In this document: piece after piece, positions 1-8,743 of the stretch
Layout: every line of letters begins with the position of its first letter
Position numbering within the stretch: position 1 is the first letter of the stretch
IMG/VR virus record: IMGVR_UViG_3300021964_000138
Location: 1 to 45,058 of that record
Reading direction: 5' to 3' (one strand)
Source of the DNA: a virus
DNA length: 45,058 nucleotides
Position numbers and translations under genes: made by a program
The notes under the pieces: model-generated
Told to the model about the DNA's origin: nothing
Seen by the model: only the letters and a program-made list of their open reading frames with translations
Database searches by the model: none

Positions 1-10
1 AAGTGAAGGT

Positions 11-3000
11 ATGTTTGATGCAGACTTTTTTAATCTTCCTACCTTAGATGATTTATCCAAAATAACTAAACCAATAGATGCTCCTCAAGTAAAAGAAAGA
101 AATATATTGCGTGGTTTAGGAGAATTTGGTAGTCAATTTGCACAAAGAGGTGCTGAAACTGCAACATTGGGATTAAGTAAATTTGCATTTGGGGAAGCTG
201 AAGAAGCTGAAACGTTAGGGGGTAAAATAGGTGCAACATTAGGTACAGTTGCTGGTTTTATGGCTCCTATGAGTTTATTTGGAAAAGCTGCTAAAGTTGG
301 AGTAAGAGCAACAAGCAAATTTAGTGGAACAAAAATGGTTGAAGAATTAAGACCATGGGCTAAAGAACATTTAAAAGGAAAAGTTAAACATGTAGGAAAA
401 CAAAGAGATTCTCTTGCTCCTTTAACAGCTGAACAAACAGAAAAAATGTTTTTTGACGATGTTGTAGAAAGAGGATTATTAAAGAAGATAGAAGAATTTG
501 GAGCAGATAGAACCTTCAAAACAGTAGTAGATAGAAATAAATTTAGTTCTGATACTATGTTATACGCTGGTAAATTTTTACAAAAAAGAGCTAGCGAACT
601 AGGATTAAAAATTGGAGATGATGTTATTGACCCTAAAACAGGAGAAATAACTAATACTGTTTTAAACAAATTTGGTAGTCAATTTGCAAAAGAATGGGAG
701 AGAGTTGGAGCAAGACCTATTACTGAGTTTCGTCAACAATTAATGAGAGCAGTTCCATTTGGAAACGAAGGAAAAGCATCAGCTAGATTAGCAACAGCTT
801 TAGAAGAAGGTATAGCATTTGCAGCAGTAGAAGGAGCTATGCACGTAACTAATGTTGCTGGAGGATTTCATCAACACGACGGAACAGAAGCTAGATTGGA
901 TGAAATGGATGACGTTTTAGGACAAGCGTTTGTATTAGGTAATTTATTAGGTGTCGGTAGATTTATTCCAGGAGGTGTACAGGGAGGAGCAATACCTAAC
1001 TTATTTACAAAAAGTGGAAGAGCTCAAGGTAAATTATTATTAGGTTATATGCCAAAAATGGCTGATAAATATAATCCTATTGGAACAAACACTGCGGCAA
1101 TAAATGATAGATTGAGTTTGTATAATATGTTTAGACATTACGACAAATTAAAAATGGGCGATGGTCAAATGCGTAAACAAATGAGAACAGCTTTTGAAGA
1201 CCATCCATTAAAAGGAGTATTGCCTAAAGAATTTAATTTTAGCAGAGCTAATATAAGAGAAAAATTACATTTTGGAACTGATGTTGAAAAAGATGCATTA
1301 GGACAAATGTTAAAAGATAATTTAAAAACTGTAGGAACTTACGCTTCAAAAGCATGGAGAAAAGATTTTCCAGCTCTTTTAAGAAAAGATATAGTTGGAA
1401 GTCAATTGCGTATGGGGTATGGTGGTATGGTTTTAGGTGGAGGTCCTCAAGTTTTATTTGATGAAAATATTATGTTTGAAGATAAAATGATAGGATTTTT
1501 AACTGGATATTTTTTATTTAAACATGGTAAAGAAATTAATTTTAAACAAGGTGAAATAAAAGCTGAAGATATGTACGGAAGCTGGAGCGGTTATAAAAAA
1601 GAATATGGTGAGCAAAGAGCTGAATTGCGTCAAATAGGAGAAATGTGGGAAGCTTTAGGCGTTGATTTTGGTCAAGGTCCTTGGGCTAGTATTATTGCAA
1701 GAAGCAGAAGAATGGATGAAACTATAGCTGATAGAGCAGAAGTAAACGCAGCTTTAACATCAACAGAATCAATTCTTAATGTTATTAATCCAATAACAAA
1801 AGATAGAGGTATGAAAGTTCAACAAACAAAAGCTGAATCTGAAAAAATTACAAGAGATAAAGACTATCAAATGACTAATGAAATTCATCAAAACGTTAAA
1901 AAACATTTTGAAAATGAAGGATACATAGAAAGTTCTAAAAAAGAAATTATGGAACTTTCAGAAATGAGTTATAAACAATATACAGATACAATAAAAAATT
2001 ATAGAGAAATGGGTTGGGAGCGAGACCTTGACATACAAATGTCAGTTATGCATACTAAAGTAGAAAGTTATAGCAATACAGGTATAAGCCAAGTCCCTAA
2101 AATTACAGAAATATCTGAATTATTAAAAGATAAAGATGGTAACAGTTATGCAAAAAGTATTTCAAAAGAAAAAGATGGAGCAAATTTATTAGACCCAGAT
2201 GTACAAGGAATATATCAAATACAACAAGTTCCTAGAATTAGAAATAGAGGAAACCTTACTTTAGAACAATCAGATGCTATAGAATGGTATAATAGACACG
2301 TAGAACATACTAGTCTAATGACACAAAGTTTGCGAGGTGGGGCAAAAGTAGAACTTAAAGGCGAAGTAAAATTAAAAGAAGATGGTACTGGTTTAAATAG
2401 ATTTGTTAAAGCAGTACAAGACATGAAAGAATCTTTTGAATTAGATTATCATAAAAACTTAGAAGTAGAAGCTGATAGACAAATTTTGTATAACAATTCT
2501 TTATTTAGATTTAATGCTGAAAATTTCAATTATGTATTAGAAGCAAATAGATTTAAAAAATTGTTTAAAACACTTTCAAGCGAAAGCACTATAAAAAATA
2601 AAAGAGAGCAACAAGTGTTAGAGTCTTTAAAAGCTTTATATGAAGTAGATAACGCTAATGTATATCATTCAAGCTTAAAAGAATTTAAAGATGCTGATTA
2701 TAATCAATTAAATAAAGGTGAAAAAGCATTTTTTAAAAATATGTTACCTTTAATATCAAGACTTGGAAACACAACTGAAATCTCACAAATCAGAAAAGAT
2801 AAATTATCATCTATTGACAAAGCAGAGGTTAAAAAATTAAAAGAAATATTTGAATCTGAAGGATTTAATTTAATTAGTTCTCCTAAAGAAATAGGTGCAT
2901 TTTTCAAATCAGATATGACAGATTTATTATTAAGAGAAGATATAAGTATGTTTCCTATGCCAGACGGAGCAGGTGGGACTAGAGTTAGCACTATTAATGA

Positions 3001-6000
3001 TAGAGCAATCATATCTAGAATATTTGCTAGTCCTTTAGTAAAAAATAGAGAAAGTAGAATGCTTCGTGAAACATTTAATGTATTTGATACCGTAGATATG
3101 AAAACTTTTGGTACTTGGAAAGATTTTACAAGTAGCGATAAATTCCAAAAATTGCCTTTAATAGAAAAGAAAAACATGGAATCGTTTAAAGAAGCTTTAG
3201 ATTCACAAGGAATAAATTTTAATCAATTAAATGCTTTAAATAAATTTTTAGAACCATATATGCTACAAGATGTAAAAGGTGTTCGTGCTGGATTTTTTAG
3301 AAAATCACAAGAAATTGTAGAATTGCCTCCAGAAAAATATGTTGAATTATTACAAACATTAAGATATTTAAAAGACCAACATGTAACTACAGTAGAATAT
3401 CCTTTATTTATAAAAGATTTGCAACAAATTGCTAAATCAGAAAAACATGAATATAAATCTATTGCTGGAGAAATCAATAAAATGATTAACAAGGCATTGC
3501 CTAAACAACAATTGCATATATATACTTTATTAAAAAATCATAAAATGTTAAATGAGCAAAATATGTTAGGCTATAAAAGAAATATGAAAATAGAAGACCC
3601 ACAAACTTCTATGGAAAATAGTTTTAATGCTTTTAAAGAAGATTTTGGAAGTAGAACACATGTAGAAAACAAAGATTTTGATGCTCTTGTTAAAGAAAAA
3701 TTTGAAGACGGACAATTTATGTCAGAAATATTTGACAATCCTATTAGAACTCCAGACAATTTATTTGATAAATATCAATTTCCTGTAAATGGTAAATTTG
3801 CAACTAAAGATAATATTGTAGATACACGTGGAGAACAATTAAAAAGCGTATTTTATTCTGAATACAAAGGAAAAGATTTATACAATTTTGGTAAAGATTT
3901 AAAAAGAGAAATTTTAGAAAACAATGAAAATGTAAACGTAGAACATTTAGATGTTGAAGTTACTACTATGATGAAATCTGTTAATAAAGCAGAAAGAGTT
4001 ATGCAAATAGATATAGATGCAAACAGTAGACCTAGCAATATGAGTGAAACAACTGTAGCTAGTAATAAATTTTATAAAACTTTAAAAAGAGTTATAGGCG
4101 ATGATATAATAATTATTAACGAAAACTTTATACCATTAAGCAAACAAAAATATGCTGATACTAATAGTATGGAACATATTAAAAATTTAAATGAATCATT
4201 AGGAGCTGAAAATAATTTACTTGTAAACGGAGAAAAGATTGCTAAAAGAAGAAATAATCAATCTATGGAACAATTAAAATTAGAAGAAAAAAATAATAAT
4301 CCTAATGCATATATTGATAGTATGCCTATAGGAACTTTTGTAAAATTTCCAAACGCTTCTGGGGGTGCTTTTGTAAAAGAAACACAATATTCTTCAATAG
4401 CTAGACAATATGCAAAAAAATTTCCTAATGCAGATTTAACAAAATTAAATGTGTTAAAAGACAAAGATGGTAATTATTATTATAAAGACAATAGAGCGCA
4501 AAGTCAAAATTTAGAACCAATTAATCAAATGGTAGTAGATTTAGTATATTCTGATTTTATGAGCGAAGGTCAATTTAAATCAATAACACAATCTACAGAT
4601 AAAGCATTAAACAAAAATTTAAAATATTTTGTATTATTTAAAAACGACAATGAATTTACACCTACTAAAAGATTTAGAAACGATGCATCTAGATTGTTAC
4701 AAGAGAGTACTGCAGATTTTGGTATGCGTAAAAACCAATTGTTAGACGGATTAAGTTTTGATGAAACTAATTCTAAAGTTTTTGTCATAAGAGATGAAGT
4801 TGCTCCAGGACAAGGGTATAAAGGAGGCAATATACCAGAAATATTTTCACAAAAAGCAAGATTCGATAGAAGATTGCATAAAGAAAATCCTGATTTATTT
4901 GTATTGACAAACACAATGGGTCAACCAATAAGAACAGCTGATGTGCAAATGATTAGTAGAGCAGATGCACAAGCTTTAGGAAAAGAAAAAAAATGGGAAA
5001 TAATTAAAGAAAATTATGAAAGCACAGATTTTGTAGACAAATCTATGTTTGATGGTGTTACATTTGAACACCCTAGTGTACACATGGCAAAAGCTTACAT
5101 AAATGGCAAAAGTCCAGAATCTATAGATTTAGTTCAAGGTAATAAATGGATAGGTAAAAGATATACAGACAAAGGAGAATTAGAATTTGTTAAAAGTTAT
5201 GGTATTAAAATGGAATATTTTGACAATATTTTTGGTAAAACATTATCAGATGGAACACGTATAGCTCAAATTGAAACTGTTTCTGGAAATAAAACTATAG
5301 GTCGTCAAAGTGATAGATTGAGTCAAAATATAATAGAGATAACCAATATGAAAGATTTAGAATTTTTACCAGCTGATAAAGGGATTCCTTTTAAATTTGA
5401 AGAATATCCATTGTTATATACGTCTGAAAGTAAAGATTATATTAGAAAAAGTCCTGATAATATGAAATATTTTCAAGACAGAGATGCAATGCAAGCAGAT
5501 TACTTAAAAGATGTTCAACCTGGAATAAGTAAAGCTTTAGATAAAATAAATGATATAGGGTTAGATAGTCCGTATAGAGAATCAGCAAGAGCTTGGTATG
5601 CAGCTGAAATAATGAAAAATTATTTTACAAGAGGAGAAGGTGTAGATTTAGATACTAAACAAACAGGATTAAACTTAACATTAGCTAAATATGGAATAGA
5701 CCCTTCATTTAATATGATGGGTGTAAATGATATGTTGCATAGGTCTTATGTAAACGGAGAAATATATAAATATAAAAACGAAGGAACTAAAACTTCTGTT
5801 GCTCCAGAATTGCCAGGAATGAATTTAAAACCTATGATAGGAAGCCCTAAAGAAGGAATATGGCAATACCCTGAAGCTTTACCTTCTATTTTAGACGCAA
5901 ATGTAACTGTTAAATCAAAAGAAGGAGAAAGCAATGCAATACTTATTAGGTCTGAAAAAACAAAAGATTCTGCACCTGAACAAGCAATAGTTTTATCTGA

Positions 6001-8743
6001 TATTGTAAAAGAAAATCCTGTTGAATTAAACAAAATATTAAAAGATTTACCAACTCAACAAAAAGCTACTTTGCAAAAATTGATAGAAATATCTAAAGCT
6101 GAAATGAATGCTGGTAAGTATGTTAAAGAATTAGCAAAACTTGGAGACAATGGCGTATCATTTCAATTGTTAAAAGAATTTAGAAGAGACCCTAATCAAG
6201 CTGGTTCTGCTAGAATGTTATTTGCCGTCAAAGATTTTAATAAAGACAATTCTCACATTATATCAAGTGTAGAAGGAGCAAGAAGAGCAGAATATGATTT
6301 TGATGGAGATACTATTACTTCTATGTCTAATTTTACTAAAAATGGATTAAAAGAATTAGTAGAATTGCAAACATCAGTATTAGATGCACCAAAAGTAAAT
6401 GAACTTGCAAATGCTATGTCTTATGACGGATTAACTTGGAATTTTGCTGGACTTGTTAAAAGAGGAGAATTAGAAAATAAAGCACAAAATTTTAAAGCGA
6501 TATTTATGCAAGCTCCACAACTTATGCAAGAAATAAGAATGATAGGAAATAATAATGTTATTTTAAGAAATCATGGATACACAGGAGCAGCTATACAAAT
6601 ACAACCTAATGTTTTTCTAGCAGCCAAAGGAGGTACAGGATTTAAAAGCGCTGACGCAATAGCATTAAATAGAGAATTAAAACAATTAGGACAAGCCTCA
6701 TTAGATACAGGAGGACAAGGATATAGAAAAGATATATTTACTACTTCGGAAAATTTATTAGAAAGATTATTTTTAACTGGAGATGCTCCTCTTTTTGATG
6801 TCGTAACTGTAGATTGGAAGACTAATGAATTAAGACCTGTTGCCGATTCTAGGCTTGGAAATAGAGAATTGTATTTGTTCCATACATTGCTAAGACCTTT
6901 AAGAAGTTTATTAACAGCTGAAAAAAATGATTTTAGTAGCGGTAAACAAGAATCTTCTGGTCCTTACAGCATTACAAAAGCAATAGATGGTTATAACAAA
7001 AGAATGAAATGGTTAGAAAAAGATGTGTTTGATGTTCCTAAAGACCATCCATTATATAGTTCTTTAAAAGAATACGAAAAAAGATTAAAAGATACTGGAA
7101 GAAAACAAGAAATATTTACTGGTTTTGGAACTAACGCACATTTAAGTGGAGTATTAACAAATCCTGAAAATTATAGTCCAAGAAACAGAGCTTTAATGGA
7201 ACAATATGATATGTATAATCGCAAAATAGATTATACTAGACAAGGTGGTCAAAATGTAAATGAATTTTATCCACAATACGAAAGTATAATTGCTACAGAA
7301 TCTAAAGCATATAGTGAATCTTTAAAAGGAATGGAGTTAACCGAAAAAAGTATTATGCAACTTTTAAAAGAAGCTTCCTATAATCAGAAAAAATTAAGAG
7401 AAGCTCAAGATGAATTAGCTAGTTATATAACCACTAATAAAGGCGATATACAATTAGGTGTTAATAATAAAGACAATGTAACTTTAAAAAATATAGAAAG
7501 AACACAAGTTTATAGATTGGAAAAAGAAATTAGAAGATTAGAAAATTCTATTAAAGCAAACGAAGAACAAGCAAATCAATATTATGGTTCAAAAAATGTA
7601 TTAGAAAAAAGAGTTAAACTATTAGAAGATTATGTTAGAAACTATCAATTGCCTAATGAAATTAAAAATAGAGCAAAAAAGAATGAAAAATTTGATAGAA
7701 AAGAACAAAACGCATGGGTAAAACAACAAGTTAAAAAAGGTAGAAAAGTTACTACTCCTAAAAATGATACTCAATTTATAGTTAATCAATCTAATAGAAT
7801 GTTTGCTACAGTAATGCATGGATATAGTCAACAAAAATTAGGATTAAATACTTTTGATAGTATGAGATTTGATAAAGAAGCTAGTCAAATTAAATCTTAT
7901 TATCGTAAAAATTCTAAAAATTTAAAAGACCAAACTGGTGAATATAATGTTAATCAAAGAAATTTGTTAGAACTTGATACTTTTGATAGAATAGATAATT
8001 ATTTAGAAAATAGAACACCTATGGAACAAATCCATTTACTTACAAAATTAATGGAACCAGAAAGCAATATCATGGAATTGCAAATATTTCAAGGAGAATT
8101 GTATCCTACTATCGTAGAACCAGGTTATCATTCTAGACATATGATGCTTTTAAGATATATGAACACTAGACTCGCAGAAAGAAATCCTTTCTTATCAGAA
8201 TTTATGTTATCTAATTACGCCAAAGCGTTTAACGAATCTGTAGATGTGTTTGCTGGAACTGCGACAAATAATAGATTTAGTAAAGCTATGGGTCAAGAAT
8301 TTTATGATGCAAAACAAGCTGAGATGTACACAGTAGATATAAATCCAGTAAGACACCACGCAGCTGAATTTTTTAGAAATTATGCACCACATAGCACTTC
8401 TGAAGTCAACAAATTAAGTAGATTAAGTCAATATGAAGCTATAATGACTTTATACGGAGGAAAAATGTTTTCTGATGTAGTTAATAATAATAAAATTTTG
8501 AACTCTCCTATAGGTAAAGTAGATTCTAATGGTAATTGGCTAAAACCAGGAGCAAGAGATGAAAATATACAAGCTCAAATTATTAGCCCAGAAAGGAATT
8601 TAATATTTGATGAAGCTATGCCTTCAAGTGTAGATTTACCATCAGGATTTACTGGTAAACAAAATGGTTGGGGTGGAGGAAAAAAACACTACGATAATTT
8701 AATTAGTGAAGCTGTAAAAAAATGTGTAGGTGAGGTAAAATAA
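11..8743 (+). CDS. Giant virion protein, candidate two-barrel DNA-dependent RNA polymerase (at least 2910 aa)
   Basis: The largest gene in the window. Residues 2096-2100 read DFDGD, preceded by a Tyr and followed by Thr-Ile. This is the metal-binding motif of double-psi-barrel RNA polymerases (NADFDGD in bacterial beta', DxDGD in QDE-1-type enzymes, DxDxD in crAss-like virion polymerases). About 360 residues upstream there is an FDG (1680-1682) and then YGIK (Lys1733), resembling the DG...GxKG segment of the partner barrel; the order of the two is as in that family. The N-terminal third has Gly/Ala-rich hydrophobic stretches (about 65-100, 255-330, 420-470) like phage ejection proteins, and a coiled coil lies near 2480-2560. 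It is coupled to the next gene by a TAATG overlap. No stop precedes the ATG within the window (AGT GAA GGT is open), so the true start may lie upstream. The polymerase role is inferred from motifs and is not proven. Confidence 0.72.
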   Translation: MFDADFFNLPTLDDLSKITKPIDAPQVKERNILRGLGEFGSQFAQRGAETATLGLSKFAFGEAEEAETLGGKIGATLGTVAGFMAPMSLFGKAAKVGVRATSKFSGTKMVEELRPWAKEHLKGKVKHVGKQRDSLAPLTAEQTEKMFFDDVVERGLLKKIEEFGADRTFKTVVDRNKFSSDTMLYAGKFLQKRASELGLKIGDDVIDPKTGEITNTVLNKFGSQFAKEWERVGARPITEFRQQLMRAVPFGNEGKASARLATALEEGIAFAAVEGAMHVTNVAGGFHQHDGTEARLDEMDDVLGQAFVLGNLLGVGRFIPGGVQGGAIPNLFTKSGRAQGKLLLGYMPKMADKYNPIGTNTAAINDRLSLYNMFRHYDKLKMGDGQMRKQMRTAFEDHPLKGVLPKEFNFSRANIREKLHFGTDVEKDALGQMLKDNLKTVGTYASKAWRKDFPALLRKDIVGSQLRMGYGGMVLGGGPQVLFDENIMFEDKMIGFLTGYFLFKHGKEINFKQGEIKAEDMYGSWSGYKKEYGEQRAELRQIGEMWEALGVDFGQGPWASIIARSRRMDETIADRAEVNAALTSTESILNVINPITKDRGMKVQQTKAESEKITRDKDYQMTNEIHQNVKKHFENEGYIESSKKEIMELSEMSYKQYTDTIKNYREMGWERDLDIQMSVMHTKVESYSNTGISQVPKITEISELLKDKDGNSYAKSISKEKDGANLLDPDVQGIYQIQQVPRIRNRGNLTLEQSDAIEWYNRHVEHTSLMTQSLRGGAKVELKGEVKLKEDGTGLNRFVKAVQDMKESFELDYHKNLEVEADRQILYNNSLFRFNAENFNYVLEANRFKKLFKTLSSESTIKNKREQQVLESLKALYEVDNANVYHSSLKEFKDADYNQLNKGEKAFFKNMLPLISRLGNTTEISQIRKDKLSSIDKAEVKKLKEIFESEGFNLISSPKEIGAFFKSDMTDLLLREDISMFPMPDGAGGTRVSTINDRAIISRIFASPLVKNRESRMLRETFNVFDTVDMKTFGTWKDFTSSDKFQKLPLIEKKNMESFKEALDSQGINFNQLNALNKFLEPYMLQDVKGVRAGFFRKSQEIVELPPEKYVELLQTLRYLKDQHVTTVEYPLFIKDLQQIAKSEKHEYKSIAGEINKMINKALPKQQLHIYTLLKNHKMLNEQNMLGYKRNMKIEDPQTSMENSFNAFKEDFGSRTHVENKDFDALVKEKFEDGQFMSEIFDNPIRTPDNLFDKYQFPVNGKFATKDNIVDTRGEQLKSVFYSEYKGKDLYNFGKDLKREILENNENVNVEHLDVEVTTMMKSVNKAERVMQIDIDANSRPSNMSETTVASNKFYKTLKRVIGDDIIIINENFIPLSKQKYADTNSMEHIKNLNESLGAENNLLVNGEKIAKRRNNQSMEQLKLEEKNNNPNAYIDSMPIGTFVKFPNASGGAFVKETQYSSIARQYAKKFPNADLTKLNVLKDKDGNYYYKDNRAQSQNLEPINQMVVDLVYSDFMSEGQFKSITQSTDKALNKNLKYFVLFKNDNEFTPTKRFRNDASRLLQESTADFGMRKNQLLDGLSFDETNSKVFVIRDEVAPGQGYKGGNIPEIFSQKARFDRRLHKENPDLFVLTNTMGQPIRTADVQMISRADAQALGKEKKWEIIKENYESTDFVDKSMFDGVTFEHPSVHMAKAYINGKSPESIDLVQGNKWIGKRYTDKGELEFVKSYGIKMEYFDNIFGKTLSDGTRIAQIETVSGNKTIGRQSDRLSQNIIEITNMKDLEFLPADKGIPFKFEEYPLLYTSESKDYIRKSPDNMKYFQDRDAMQADYLKDVQPGISKALDKINDIGLDSPYRESARAWYAAEIMKNYFTRGEGVDLDTKQTGLNLTLAKYGIDPSFNMMGVNDMLHRSYVNGEIYKYKNEGTKTSVAPELPGMNLKPMIGSPKEGIWQYPEALPSILDANVTVKSKEGESNAILIRSEKTKDSAPEQAIVLSDIVKENPVELNKILKDLPTQQKATLQKLIEISKAEMNAGKYVKELAKLGDNGVSFQLLKEFRRDPNQAGSARMLFAVKDFNKDNSHIISSVEGARRAEYDFDGDTITSMSNFTKNGLKELVELQTSVLDAPKVNELANAMSYDGLTWNFAGLVKRGELENKAQNFKAIFMQAPQLMQEIRMIGNNNVILRNHGYTGAAIQIQPNVFLAAKGGTGFKSADAIALNRELKQLGQASLDTGGQGYRKDIFTTSENLLERLFLTGDAPLFDVVTVDWKTNELRPVADSRLGNRELYLFHTLLRPLRSLLTAEKNDFSSGKQESSGPYSITKAIDGYNKRMKWLEKDVFDVPKDHPLYSSLKEYEKRLKDTGRKQEIFTGFGTNAHLSGVLTNPENYSPRNRALMEQYDMYNRKIDYTRQGGQNVNEFYPQYESIIATESKAYSESLKGMELTEKSIMQLLKEASYNQKKLREAQDELASYITTNKGDIQLGVNNKDNVTLKNIERTQVYRLEKEIRRLENSIKANEEQANQYYGSKNVLEKRVKLLEDYVRNYQLPNEIKNRAKKNEKFDRKEQNAWVKQQVKKGRKVTTPKNDTQFIVNQSNRMFATVMHGYSQQKLGLNTFDSMRFDKEASQIKSYYRKNSKNLKDQTGEYNVNQRNLLELDTFDRIDNYLENRTPMEQIHLLTKLMEPESNIMELQIFQGELYPTIVEPGYHSRHMMLLRYMNTRLAERNPFLSEFMLSNYAKAFNESVDVFAGTATNNRFSKAMGQEFYDAKQAEMYTVDINPVRHHAAEFFRNYAPHSTSEVNKLSRLSQYEAIMTLYGGKMFSDVVNNNKILNSPIGKVDSNGNWLKPGARDENIQAQIISPERNLIFDEAMPSSVDLPSGFTGKQNGWGGGKKHYDNLISEAVKKCVGEVK

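Noticed and set aside
133-669. Long antisense frame inside the giant gene (and similar antisense frames along the late genes, e.g. 42777-43373, 40158-40550, 10275-10697)
   Set aside because: Composition is that of reverse-read AT-rich coding DNA, no ribosome sites, and the forward genes are certain.
11-8743. Giant protein as an N4-type (T7-related) virion RNA polymerase
   Set aside because: No T7-family motifs seen by eye; DFDGD points to the unrelated double-psi-barrel family.
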